From Zygnema cylindricum (Eukaryota; Streptophyta; Zygnematophyceae; Zygnematales; Zygnemataceae): a DNA stretch of 64,000 nt. The notes beneath the pieces were generated by a model. It saw only the letters and a list, made by a program, of their open reading frames with translations. It did no database searches and had not been told where the DNA came from. The DNA is taken from assembly GCA_037447655.1 (NCBI GenBank), contig JBBHKE010003373.1, positions 40,001 to 104,000 of the forward strand. Direction: 5' to 3'. How positions within the stretch are numbered: the stretch's first letter is position 1; every line of letters begins with the position of its first letter. Position numbers and translations under genes: made by a program. This document shows positions 45,470-56,977 of this stretch, in pieces.

Positions 45470-45974
45470 TGTAACAGGGTTACAAGGTTGAGTACTTCGT
45501 GGCTAGAAACTAGGCTGCTATAGTTGCGGTTGCAGTGCAGCGCAGCTGTGATTCCAGATCAGCGCAACATAGCAGCATAACAACTTAGTAGAATAGCGTA
45601 GCGCAGCATAGCAACGCAGCTTCGCAGTATAGCAACGCCGCAGAATGTAGAGTTAACTATATAGTTCTAGAAGGATACCTTGGATAGATCTCGGTTGACC
45701 CCGAAGGTCCACGTGTACATTTGTACAGTATTGGGTTGACGAGCAGCTAGTTAGTTCAAATAGTGGGACAGACGTAGTAGGAGAGAGACTCTTTGAGTAG
45801 ACCTTCACAGCGAGCGCAAAATCTTGTAATCCTCTCTTGAGTAATAAAGCGCAATTTTGTCTGTCATTGTTGTGTGCGCCTGTTGTTACGCGAAGACCCT
45901 TGGGACTTTCCGCTGTGCATTGTGGTATATTGTTGTGCCTATATTTCTTGTCCCTTTTACACTAGTATCAGAGC

Positions 45975-46700
45975 TTTTTCCCGTGACTCGACAGCATAGA
46001 CAAACAGGGCTTTTCCACTACGGAAATGTTAGCGCAAGTTCTCATGAGTTAGAAAACGTTAGATTACAGAATGCGAAGCTGAGCAACACCGTCGCAACTT
46101 TGGAATCTCGTCTTGGTGAGCGACCTCATGGAGGCATGGAGAGGGACTACAAGAGACCAAAATTACGACTTCCCGACGAGTTCGACCTTGCAAGACACAA
46201 AAACCTAGACACGTGGCTATTCTCTGTTGCGAATTATCTCGAGAATTTTCCTAGCCTGGCAGACCGTGAGAAGATTCACTACGTGGGTGGTTTTCTTAAG
46301 GGGGCAGCGGGTGCATGGTGGAGGTCATTGGTGGAGAATGATGAGATACCAACAGTTTGGGCTCTCTTCGTTCAATTTTTCCGTTACGCTTGGCAGCCTC
46401 TCAATATGGTTAAGGCTGCAAGAGATAAAATCGTAGTGTTGAGGCAACGAACTTTGGTGTTGGAGTTTTCACAACGGTTTTTGGAGTGCAAGGTTCAAAT
46501 ACCTAGGATGACGGAGGATGAAGCTGTGGATCTCTACGTGAAGGGGCTCAAATCCTCCATTCGTAGGGATATGGATTAATGGATCGCTCGGGAAAGCACA
46601 ACTCCTAGTCTCTCAGCAATCATTTAGTTTGCTAGCGGACCGATTCAGTTGACTTTGTCAAGCGCGTGTGCATCTTCGGCACATTTGCACTCCCAGAAGT
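45975..46700 (+). pseudogene. Chromovirus gag, capsid part
   Basis: Open to 46579 with LRLPDEFDLARHKNLDTWLF, FLKGAAGAWWRSLVENDE, FVQFFRYAW and RFLECKVQIPRMTEDEA, a Ty3-type gag core. It ends at TAA after RRDMD. The codons after it still read WIARESTTPSL, so this is a nonsense change and not the true end. The frame then fades out; 46850-47980 (with a small G-run TCTGGGGGGGGG at 47914-47925) has no recognisable protein and is probably an insertion or strongly diverged. Confidence 0.8.
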
Positions 46701-47982
46701 TCCGGGGCTTCATTCCATTTTGTACGGACTCTAGCGTACAAAGAAGGAAGAGGACAATCAGCCGGATCAGATCTTTCTATTTTCATCCTGGAACACTACG
46801 CAATTTAGTTCACCTTAAACAGAGGTCGAACTGAGGAGTTAGTCCGGTGCAAAATGTCTGATCCATTATAGTGTGTGTTCTATGTAGCTCTAGTAGAGGG
46901 ATACCTTAGAGAACAACACGTAACATTTGGGATTATCCCGTAGATCTTACTGTTAGCTGTCAGTATGATGTTAGTTTAGGCCCAACCACCCGGCAAAGCA
47001 TTTCTGACGTTGGGACAAAGTTAGGCGGTTTCACGTCGAGTCAGAACTTTGTTTCATTTTTTGTATTATAGAAGGACCTTCGGCCGCCAATCCAGCCGAA
47101 ACCAGTCGTCTATATTTTAGCCCTGAGTGTAGTACAGTCTGTTTTGTCTTATGTCAGGACGATAACAATTGCTGGCCGCTGATTGGCTTGTTAAATTGCT
47201 ATGACTTTGGAACTTGCACTAGGACAAACTCTAATTGAATAAGGCACTTGGGGCCGAAGGAGACAGGTTGCTTTTTCAGTACTGTCTCTTGAGAAAACCC
47301 TTAGAGAATTAAATCAATCTTTCTGTTGGAGAACGGTTGCATTGTGTCGTTGACTCTATTGCCATCTTTTGTTTCGGATTGTCTTTTGTGGAGACCGTAG
47401 CACGGGTGGGTAGTTTGCACTATCTCCTCTTTGGGCGGTTTGGACTTTCGCTGTTTTATACTAAGAAGAGTCTTGTCGGATCCCTGCGGTGGAACCGGAG
47501 GGGTGAGGTTGACTCATACCGGTCTTCAGGGCCATTGGGAGAGGTTTTCTTCTGCTTAGTTTGGTCATCGTTGCACTCCGGGGTATGTGAATTTGCTTCA
47601 CCATTATCATTCATTTCTATCTTTAATTCCATTATCTGGGGCAAGGTGATATTGTTTAATCTGAAAAGCCGATATTTGTTATTTCTATATTTTTGCGTGG
47701 GAGTTATTTGCACACTCTTGTGGTCATCTTTGGGTTTGTCCGGAGTTTTTGCGGAAAGGATCGGACGACTCTCATTTCCTTCCTATTCTTTGGAGAGTAG
47801 TTGGGAGTTTGGCATTTAGTGGGCTTCCTGCGGAGTATCATAGAAATCTGGGAAGGGGGGTATAAGGCACCTTTCTTTTTCACTCCATTCCTCCTTACTA
47901 TCTATGCATATCTCTGGGGGGGGGTAATGAACAGAGATGGGCATTATCACGGATCCAAAGGAGCATCAGCATTTGGGCTGGA

Positions 47983-48627
47983 TTGCAGGTTTCTCATGCA
48001 CACCTCCTTCGACATATAACCTGGACCTCCCGGTTACCAGGCACGCTCGACAACTTCACCTTTCGACGACCTTATCATTATGGGTCGAGTAGCGGTGGAG
48101 GGGGTCGTCGAGACGATGGTCCAACTCCCATGGAGCTCGGAGCAATTGATGAGGATATGGAGGTGGTCAACGTACTGCGGAAAAAGAAGAAAACTATCAA
48201 GACCAAGGCCAACAACTTGTCCCCCGAGGAGCTCCAACGGAGGAGGCAAAATGGCTTATGCTTCCAGTGCGGTTCCTCGGACCATATAGCCCGTGAATGT
48301 CCAAAACAGAAAAATACAGGGAAGGAGAAACTTAACGTCATGAGGTTAGCCGGTGAAGGAGGAGACCCTTTGATATTTTGGGGTCAAATCGGAGTGTGCG
48401 CAACCAGCTTCATGGTGAACTCCGGAGCATCGGGAAATTTCATCAACGAGGCGACGACGAAAAAGTTGAAGCTTCCTCTCATGGTACTTAAGGATCATCA
48501 GTTGGTACAATTGGCAGAAGGAAGTTCCTTATCCATTACCCATCGTTCTCCAAGGTTACGCGTCGGAATCGGAAGATTCCGATGGTACGACACTCTCATG
48601 TGTTACCTCTTGGGGACCATGAGGTAA
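47983..48627 (+). pseudogene. Chromovirus nucleocapsid and protease
   Basis: Carries GPTPMELGAIDED, a basic stretch, then CFQCGSSDHIARECP (C-x2-C-x4-H-x4-C). The protease motif reads MVNSGASGNFI: the catalytic Asp is Asn (GAC to AAC), so it is inactive. Near 48595 a one-base frameshift moves the remaining protease residues (HVLPLGDHEVIFGKQWL) into the frame of pol. Confidence 0.85.
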
Positions 48628-50456
48628 TCTTCGGGAAGCAATGGCTGCTAAAATGGAATCCGACGATCGATTGGAGAAGTGGGGCCATGAGAGTGAAGAA
48701 GGGTGAAGAAGAGTTTGAGGTAAAAGCGGGAGCGGCTGGTAAAGGAGCGGAAGAGGGACGCCTACTTTCGGCTTTACAGCTTAAGAGGGCACTCAGAAAA
48801 GGGGAAACTATTGGTGTAGCGGTCGTTCAGCCCATGGAGGAGGCGAAAGAGGAGATTCCGGAGGATTGGAAGAAGAAGGACCCCGACTTCGACTCAAAAG
48901 AAAGTGACGACACCGGAAAGACTTCCGAAGAGGCCCCGGAAGTCGTGACAAAACTTCTCGAATAGTACGTAGATGTTTTTCCCTCGAAGCTCCCCGAGGG
49001 CTTACCTCCGAAGCGCGAAGTAGACCACAAGATAGAACTTGTTCCCGGAGCGGTACCCTCGACTAATCGGATGTACAAGATGAGTTACACCGAATTAGAC
49101 GAACTCAAAAAGCAACTCGCGGAGTTGGTTGAAGCCGGAGCAATAGAACCAAGCAAGTCACCATATGGAGCCCCCGTCCTCTTCGTGAACAAAAAAGATG
49201 GAGGTTTTCGTATGTGTGTGGACTACCGAGCGCTAAACAAGTTAACGGTGAAGAATGCGTACCCTTTACCGAGAATAGACAAATTTTTGGATCGACTTGG
49301 AGGTGCTAAATATTTCTCAAATATAGATTTGCGGAGTGGTTATCACCAGATTAGGATTGCCGAGGAGGATGTGGAAAAGACGGCGTTTAGAACTCGGTAT
49401 GGCCATTTCCATTTTCGGGTAATGCCGTTCGGGATAACCAACGCGCCGGCGACTTTTATGCATTTGATGAACTCCATCTTTCGGCAATATCTGGATGCGT
49501 TTGTAATCGTCTTTCTAGACGACATCTTGGTGTATAGCCGAACGCTGGAGGATCACATGACGCACTTACGAACGGTCCTACAAATCCTTTGGGAAAATAA
49601 GTTGTACGCAAAAAGGAGTAAATGTGACTTCTTCAAGGAGAAAATTGATTTTCTGGGCCATGTGGTGAGCCGGGACGAAATCGTAGTGGATCCGAACAAA
49701 ACGAGGGCAGTGAAAGAGTTGCCGCAACCGGTGAACATTACGGAATTACGGAGCTTCCTGGGATTATGCTCCTACTATCGACGGTTCGTCAAAGGATTCG
49801 CAAAAATCGCTGCACCACTCACGGAAGTGCTCAAGAATGACGTGCCATACGAATGGAAATCGGAGCAAGGAGTAACTTTTAACACGCTAAAGGAGCGGTT
49901 GGTTACCGCCCCTGTATTAGCTGTTCCCGACCCGGAATTACCTTGGACGATAATTATAGACGCCAGCGATACGGCTATTGGAGCAATCCTTATGCAGGAT
50001 TAAGGAAAAGGTCTACAACCCATTGCCTACGACAGTCGAAAACTAAAGTCAACGGAGCTTAACTGGGCCACCCATGAAAAGGAGACAATTGCGATCATCA
50101 ACGCGATGGAAGTTTGGAAATGTTACGTTCAGGGAAAGCGGATCACCATTATCACGGATCACCTTGCCCTGTAGTACTTGCAAACACAACCGAAGTTGTC
50201 AAAGAAACAAGTGCGATGGATGACGTTCTTGCAAACCTTCGGGCCGGAACTTGTCATTGAATATAAGCCGCGCAAGACGAATCTGACAGATGCGGTGTCG
50301 AGAAGACCCGGAGTCGCTGCTCCAGTGGCGGAGCAACGATCGCAAACATCGAAAGATGTAGAGGGGAGCTCTGTGAAAAAGTACACCACAACGTCGGGCA
50401 CAGCGCAAGATCCGAAACTCAGCGCAGTCACTAGTATGGTGCAAGTGGACGAGTAG
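48582..50456 (+). pseudogene. Chromovirus RT and RNase H
   Basis: End of protease, then a linker with TAG at 48963. RT is in 49071-50003: [60 protein letters not shown] and the catalytic FLDDILVYS. RNase H has [22 protein letters not shown] and ITDHLAL, with TAA at 50001 and TAG near 50172. Several stops are one transition away from Gln, Arg or Trp codons. Confidence 0.92.
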
Positions 50457-51950
50457 TGGCTAAGTAGAATCTAGGCCACATACGGCGGTGACGGGACATT
50501 AAAAGAACTGATAAAACGGAAGGTATTGGTTCGAACCGCCAATGGTATGTGGCGATACAGACTAAGCTAAACAACAAGACTTCACGTGTCGACAAACTAA
50601 GAACTACGTCATTCAATATTGCAATTAAGTCATGATGAACCGCTCAGTGGACACTACGGCCGGGATTAAACAACCGCACGCGTCGCTCAGGCGTATTATT
50701 GGCCAAACATGACTCGGGACATTGCGGAGTATGTGCGGAAATGTGACTCTTGTAACAGAAACAAAGCGGAGTCTGGTCACTAAGGTCTGTTACAACCCCT
50801 TCCGATACCATGTGTTCCTTGGGAAGCAATTTCGATGGACTTCATCATTGCTCTCCAGTTGACCATGGAAGGTTATGACTTTATTTTCGTCGTCGTGGAT
50901 TACCTGACAAAAATGGCTCAATTCTTACACATGACAACCACAACCACAGCGCGAGATGTGGCAGACTTATTCTTTCGAGAGATATTCCGCCATCACGGAC
51001 TCCCAAAGAGAATCGTCAGCGACCGAGATCGGAAATTTGTGAGTTACTTTTGGAGAAGTCTGTTTGAGCTGTGTGGAACGCAGCTGGCGATGTTTACAGC
51101 TTACCACCCTCAAACGTATGGTCAAATTGAAAAGGTGAATTGGACTTTGGAGGAGGCGCTGCGAGCTTATGTTTCGGTGCACCAAACGGATTGGGTAAAC
51201 CATCTAACAACGATTGAGGTGGCGTACAACAGTGCGGTGCACTCGTCCACGAATGCCACGCCATTCTCCCTCAATCGATGACAACCCACCCTTCCACAAA
51301 ACTTGTTGGTCGCGGACTGCCCTACGCCGCCAGCTCGGGATTTCGCAAAAACATTGCAAGAGAACCTGGAAAAGGCAGCGAAGGCACACCAACTGCCAAA
51401 GGATCGTCAAAAGTCGCAGGCCGAATCTCACCGAAAGGAAACCGTTTTTAGCGTGGGTGATAAGGTTCGCCTTAATATGGCAAACCTCTCCTTACCGGGT
51501 GCCTTCTCTAAGAAATTAGCACCGAAATTCACGCGCCCACTCACGGTTCTGTCATGTGTGGGAGAGGTGGCTTATAAGCTGGATATTGCAAAGGAGTGGC
51601 ATATCCACAATGTCTTCCATGTTTCCCTGCTTAAACCATTTAGAGACCCTGATTTGATGTTTCCTAATCGAAGGCGGAATACTCTTTTGCCCCTCGTTCA
51701 CGGTACCTCAGACAATTATGAGGTGGAGGAGATCCTTCAGTCGCGCCGCTCTCGGAATTCCAACTCTAGCCATTATCTGGTGCGTTGGAAGGGCTACAGC
51801 GCTGAGGACGACTATTGGGTGAATGAGGAGGATCTGCATTTTTCGAGATACTGCGCTGGTTTCAGAAGATTGAGGACACTCAACTTCACCGGAGGGGCAA
51901 TCGCAGGGGCCGCGATAATCGCAGTGTCGCAACCATCGCAATTATATTAG
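50457..51950 (+). pseudogene. Chromovirus integrase with C-terminal chromodomain
   Basis: HHCC region near 50620-50770 (SGHYGRD, YYWPNMTRDIAEYVRKC-SCNRNK). Catalytic core from 50835: D in SMDFIIAL, D in VSDRDRKFVS and E in GQIEKVNWTLEEAL. GPY/F-like region at 51470-51620 (VGDKVRLNMANL, HNVFHVSLLKPF). The chromodomain at about 51713-51850 has YEVEEILQSR, HYLVRWKGY and DDYWVNEEDL. Stops at about 50570, 50670, 50782 and 51279-51281. The chromodomain identifies the chromovirus clade and in relatives directs insertion into marked chromatin. Confidence 0.92.
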
Positions 51951-52350
51951 GGACGCGGCGAAGAAACGCAGCGACGATGTTACCTCACTTCGGCAATACA
52001 GCGGCGTAGCCACCGCAACGCAGCATGGATACGGTACCATCAGAGGAACTCAGCGCCACCGCTGCACTGACGAAAAGCGCAACGACGCAATTGTGTTTCA
52101 CCACATTGGTGACAACGAACCCTCGGTTTCGCCGTAGCAGCGCAGTTTTATAAATGTTGGATGTTACAATACCCTCGCACGCTGCGACTCTTCGCAAAAT
52201 CCAAACGTGAAACCCTCAACCCTCTGTAATAAAGCCGCCATTCGCCCTCTCCCCCTGCCTAGTCCAGGCAGTTTAGAGAGTGCTTCACTCTGCACAGCCA
52301 GCTTACCTTCCCTTCTCGCACTACCACAATTATTTGACGCCACAACATCT

Positions 52351-53631
52351 ATGGCATCCTCGTCTTCTCCAACGCCAAAAAAAAGGAGATTGGTACGGGT
52401 AGGGCAAAGAGATGTGCCCCGCCCGGATAGATTCTAAGAGGCGGCAGAGACCATGGTAGAAGCAGACAGAAGGAGGGAGGTAGAGGTAGTCCCTCAACTA
52501 GAGGAGACAGCTAATAGCGGGGCAGGGCCAGCAGAGACTAGCGGAGGAGAGGGGTCAGAAAATTCACAAGACCCCGAGTACAACCCACTCCGGGAAGGGG
52601 ATCACGAGGATGACGAAGACCATGAGATTTCGGATACGGAGGAGGCGGAACGGGCACTGACACCTACGCAAATTGAGGAGCGTGCCTCTGATCTGGAGGT
52701 GATGAGGGACCTCAATAAGGAGAGCACCGCGAACGAGCAGTTCTCGGAAAGCTCGGAGAAGAAGGCGGAAGCACAATACCCTAGCGGAGACGAGGTATTT
52801 CTCCTCGGAAGGAAAAGAGGGGACATGGACGGGGAAAGTGAGCAAGAAGAAAAAATCCCCGATTATCTCTTTCCATCTCCTATGGACACTCTGCATCCGG
52901 ACCCTACCTTCAGCTTCGCCAAGCGCCTGTATTGGGACTCTTTGGAGTGGCCTGTAACGTGGCGCATATGAAAACTTGGGGACCCTATCTATATCCCCTA
53001 CGAGGTGCCGTCACACCCAGCTTGGAATTTCATGAGGACAAACGACCTGGGGAACTACCATAAGGGTTACGTACAATTAAACCCTCATGCCCTGCCATTT
53101 GTAGAAGTGGTTGAAGAGCATTATCGGTACAGAGTGCACCTTCCCGTGTTACTTTGCCATTACCACCTGTAGGATGTACGTCTGCATGACATCATTTCTC
53201 GGGCGGAGGTTACACCCAAGGTACGAGCACTCAAGACGGCTCGGAAGAACGCTCTGCAGCAGGCCCGAGTTGCCAGGAAACACGTTTCCTTTAAATTAAA
53301 GAAAGTACCGCGGTGGGAACCGGTAGAGGGGGGGGCAATAAGGGCACAGCAAGCCGAAGAACCCGAGGCTGCCCAAGCTCCGGCACCAGAAAAACCTGCA
53401 CCGGCAGCCATTCCGTTGCAACCCGAGGCACCAGCGGAGGTACCAGAAGAAGGTGAGGCCCGAGTTCAGGAGCGAATAACTCGGAGATGCTTGGCAACGG
53501 CGGACCACTATATTGCGCTGCTGGAGACTCGTTGTGAGCAACTCTAACATCAACTTGACACACTACGACAAGAGTTCGAGGAGTTCCGTGAGGAGACATA
53601 CGGCATGCTCTAGAAATTACAATTTCCCTGA
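52351..53631 (+). pseudogene. Extra 3' open frame of the chromovirus, unknown product
   Basis: One constant frame of 427 codons lies between the integrase end and the 3' LTR, with TAA at 52435, TGA at 52969, TAG at 53170, TAA at 53545 and TAG at 53611, and coding-like sequence throughout. It starts MASSSSPTPKKRRLVRVGQR, which includes a likely nuclear localisation signal. Next come a long acidic segment (EDDEDHEISDTEEAE), a central part (YIPYEVPSHPAWNFM, GYVQLNPHALPFVEVVEEHY), a Pro/Ala/Glu-rich part, and a helical end with coiled-coil character (LETRCEQL, HQLDTLRQEFEEFREE). I see no signal peptide or membrane segment, so it is not envelope-like. Function unknown. Confidence 0.6.
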
Positions 53632-53675
53632 GGAAACAAAGTTCAGCGGGGCGCTGAATCCTTAGTGGGAGGCAC

Positions 53676-54170
53676 TGTAACAAGGTTACAAGGTTGAGTA
53701 CTTAGTGACTAGAAACTAGGCTGCTATAGTTGCGGTTGCAGAGCACCGCAGCTGCGATTCCAGATCAGCGCAACATAGCAGCATAGCAACTTAGTAGAAT
53801 AGCGTAGTGCAGCATAGCAACACAGCGTGGCAGTATAGCAACGCCGCAAAATGTAGAGTTAAATGTATTGTTCTAGAAGGATACCTTGGATAGATCTCGG
53901 TTGACCGCGAAGGTCCACGTCTACATTTGTTCAGTATTGTGTTGATCTGCAGCTAGTTAGTTCAAATAGTGGGACAGACGTAGTAGGAGAGAGACTCTTT
54001 GAGTAGACCTTCGCAGCGAGAGATGAATCTTGTAATCCTCTCTTGAGTAATAAAGCGCAACCTTGTCTGTCATTGCTGTGTGTGCGTGCTGTTGCTACGA
54101 GAAGACCCTTGGGACTTTCCGCTGTGCATTATGGTGTATTGTGGTGCCTATATTTCTTGTCCCTTTTACA
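53676..54170 (+). repeat. Chromovirus 3' LTR
   Basis: 495 bp, TGTAACAAGG...TCCCTTTTACA, preceded by the purine-rich AGTGGGAGGCAC, followed by the duplication TTAAC. Confidence 0.9.
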
Positions 54171-55112
54171 TTAACTAAACCACTTTCAGCCACAACCACT
54201 GCTGCCCAAGCACACAATTTGTTAATCTAAATGATTCCCTGTTTAAGTTGGACTCTCTTGAGTTCGTAGCAAAATTAATCACCAAAAACGGCTAACCAAC
54301 CGATAAGTTATGAGGTGGCAAAGATGCTAATGTTACAAACTCCCAAAGAGAGAGGTGACTGTCAAATGCTAAGTTATACTTCTCTCTCACAACCCCTATC
54401 TATTAGAGTACGATAAAATCAAATTGGTGTAATGTACAAAAAGGTTCGACGGCGGATGTCCTTTTTGTACAGCCTGCGTACGAGAAGCCCAGTTAGTGGC
54501 ACGTGCCCACATGTTACTCGTCCGTATGTTCTTAGGAATTCTCGCGACCAAATACTATCTCTCCACGTGGTGCCAGGTCATGCCATATCCAAAAACGCTA
54601 TAGTGACCATTCCGAGATCTCAGCGGCGATATGTGTCGTTGGATAAATATCGACATTAGATGGTAGCCGTCGAAACAAATGTCTGATTCATTTGTTTTGC
54701 GCAGGATCACGTTTGCACTTAATTCTAAATAGTTCAATGTCCCTTCATTTTTATGTCCATTAATCGGATGAAAGATCATAATACAATTTAAGTTATTATC
54801 ACATCTTATATACTTTAACGAACTTTTGCGATAGACTGGTTAGAGCTGACGGCTACGCCGCGCTCTGCCGGTCGGAGGTTTCATTGCTGTCGAACTTAAC
54901 TTTTTTGTTGAGTGTGACTTATGTCACTCTTTAGTCCTACCTATAGAGCTTAGGCAGCCATGGCTCCACCACTCTCTCTTACCTTCAGTGACTACAACAA
55001 GTATGGGGGATAGAATAAAGAGGTGAAGGCAGACTGCCTACGCTTTTTTTTTCTATTTCTATTAAGCTATTCAGACCTAGAAAATACTCTAAAAGTAGTA
55101 ATGATTTCAACA
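54171..55112 (-). repeat. Copia-2 5' LTR, upstream part (family 1)
   Basis: Minus strand start TGTTGAAATCATTAC at 55112, then CGTGA, the outer target duplication. tRNA-like module (GGTTAGAGCTGACGGCTACG ... GGAGGTTTC) at 54838-54885 on the plus strand; GTAC cluster 54405-54485. Confidence 0.85.
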
Positions 55113-55221
55113 CGTGACGACGCACATTTTTATCATTTAATTTCAATTGATATTTTTACGTCGGTTCGTTTTATTATAGTGTAAAAAGTTTATTTAGTTT
55201 CGTTTGTTTAATATTTCCGTG

Positions 55222-56269
55222 TGCAACTTTGAGACTTCCATAGGTCCCCAGAGTGGGTAGCTCACACGAAACCTCTAGGATAACCCAAACCCCTTTGTGT
55301 TTCAGCAAGAATATTGCTATCGTGGTAGGCAAAAACTCTGACCACCATCACCCTTGTGAAGGTAAGACTCCTTTGAGTCGATAGCAAAAGGAATCTCACA
55401 ATTTGCTCCCCTAAGCAGTAAGTTATGGAGGGTCAAAGTTGACCCTTTGTACAGAAGCTCTCTAGGAGATGGGTCCTATCTTCCAAATTTTTCTAAGTCC
55501 TATCTCTCTCTTCAACTCTATCTACCGAAGTATGGCACCAATCATAATACATTGTCGTACAAAAAGGTACAGGTGCCGGTGTACTTTTCTGTATAGCCAT
55601 TGTACGACATGGCCAACAAGTCGACACATGTCATACTTGGATTTGTTCTTGTAATCCTCGGAGATGTCTTAATCCAATGTGATTATGCCACATGTCCATT
55701 GATCTGGCGTTTCACCGCAAATTGCCAAAAACCTATTCCGCAATCTCGACATTTTTTGCGGCCGTCCGATTAAATCCGGATTTGAATTCTAGCCGTCATT
55801 ATACATGCGCGATATTTGTTTCGCTTTTGAAACAAATTGCCTGGTATTCGTTTTGGATGTTTCGTACCCTGTACAACAAAAATTGTATCTATGTCCTAAT
55901 TTCCCGTTAAATGAAATAGTCTACGTGTAAACATTTAAATAGCTATCAAACCTTATATCATGTAACCTTGGCCTTACACTATTTCGATAAGTATACCGAC
56001 TACGGCTTACCGACAGCTTTGACGGACGGAGGTACTAGGTTCAAATCTTAGGTTCGTTAAGTACTATTTTGGTAAATCTACCAATCTAATGTCTGTCTCC
56101 CTCTGGATAGCATAGACAACCATGGCTCTTGCTCCCTCTCCAACTTTCAGTGACTGCGACAAGTGTGGGAGCTGGAGAGAGGAGTTAGAGGCAGACTGCC
56201 TCTGCTTCTATTGTGTATTTTATCTTTTACAAAACCTAAAAAATACTAAAAGAACCTTTAATTTCTACA
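55222..56269 (-). repeat. Family 1 LTR, 3' LTR of the Copia-3 remnant
   Basis: Minus strand TGTAGAAATTAAAGG at 56269 to GTCTCAAAGTTGCA at 55222 (1048 bp). B-box module TTCAAATCTTAGG at 56039-56055; GTAC cluster 55555-55615; TTTGTACAAAGGG-type core near 55445. 55118-55221 is unassigned. Confidence 0.8.
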
Positions 56270-56294
56270 CTCCCTTTATTTTCTAGTCACTCTT

Positions 56295-56977
56295 TTATTT
56301 AAGACCAAACTTCTCCCTGTAGAAAATTAGTTTAGGGGAAGGCACAAGTTTGGTCATCATATCTGCGACCATTTCACTATCTGGTTTATACTCCAAACTG
56401 ATTATCTTGTTTTCTTCTTTCTCCCTAACAAAGCTAATTATACTATCCATGTGTTTGGCTATAAAGTGATGTTTAGGATTGGTAGAAATGGCTATGGCTG
56501 CCTGATTATCACAAAACACTTTTTGGATACCACTCTTAAGATGACCTAGCTCACCAAGCAAAGACTTGACCCACATTAATTCTTTTACAACAGAGAAAGA
56601 AGCCAAGTACTGAGCCTCCATGGTGGATTGAGCAATGACCATATGCTGCTTGCTGCTCCTTGCTCTTGCAGCAAGCCCCATCACCCACATAGAATAAATA
56701 TCCGGACGTGCATCTCCTAATTAGAGCATCCCCATGGCTGGCATCACTCCAAGTGGTGATATCAGTATTGTTCCCACTCAAATGCAACCATAGATCTTTA
56801 GTCCCTATAAGATATCTAACGACTCTCTTAGCTGCCTCCCAATCTTTCTTAGTGGGATCGTTCAAAATATACCTTGCTTCTCTCATATCCTTTATTTCAA
56901 ATCTTCATTTTAGATCATTTTTCAACTTATTAAATTTACCCATAGATTTGCTTAAAACAAGCAAATCATCAACATAA
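56295..56977 (-). pseudogene. Copia-3 remnant: RNase H and end of RT, internally deleted
   Basis: RNase H at 56295-56690 (STMEAQYLASF, DNQAAIAISTNPKHH, KHMDSIISFVRE), preceded by WSDASHGDALIRRCTSGY. RT residues stop at EARYIL and jump to NDPTKKDWEAAKR, so about 100 codons are deleted. The RT end at 56900-56977 has the DDL-VLSK region. At 56978 it is fused to the gag start of a different Copia family (see 56978-57959). Confidence 0.8.

Larger units (their letters stand above)
44414..47441. repeat. Segmental duplication, copy B
   Basis: Same content as 41040-44066, and it continues into the complete chromovirus. Within about 44414-45265 I see essentially no differences from copy A, while the following 2 kb differ at many sites. 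Confidence 0.9.
45470..54170 (+). mobile_element. Chromovirus (Ty3-gypsy with chromodomain), target duplication TTAAC
   Basis: 5' LTR 45470-45961 and 3' LTR 53676-54170, both TGTAACA...TTTTACA. Primer site 45963-45974 (TAGTATCAGAGC, one change from the canonical TGG). Gag, zinc knuckle, protease, RT, RNase H, integrase and chromodomain are in order, followed by an extra open frame. LTRs differ by an estimated 5 % or so, and coding regions carry many stops, so it is an old insertion. It interrupts the Copia-2 5' LTR. Confidence 0.92.
25030..55112 (-). mobile_element. Copia-2: one minus-strand Ty1-copia element enlarged to 30 kb by nested insertions
   Basis: The 3' LTR (25030-26034) and the 5' LTR (45410-45469 joined to 54176-55112) are both about 1 kb and of family 1 type. 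CGTGA stands at 25025-25029 and 55113-55117, so both LTRs came from one insertion. Reading right to left come the half-tRNA primer site, gag, zinc knuckle, protease, integrase, RT and RNase H. They are split by a family-2-like insertion (29.4-31.0 kb), a TRIM (31249-31762), a family 1 LTR in gag with a permuted gag-protease element inside it (32248-45146 including the duplicated segment and gap) and a chromovirus in the 5' LTR (45470-54170). Confidence 0.8.

Noticed and set aside
47337-47819. 160-codon hydrophobic open frame inside the chromovirus
   Set aside because: No conserved motif, lies in the unexplained 46850-47980 stretch and starts in a segment shared with copy A where it is not open throughout.
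52351-53631. Envelope-like gene in the chromovirus
   Set aside because: Position fits, but there is no signal peptide, membrane segment or cysteine pattern; composition is acidic and coiled-coil-like with a nuclear signal.
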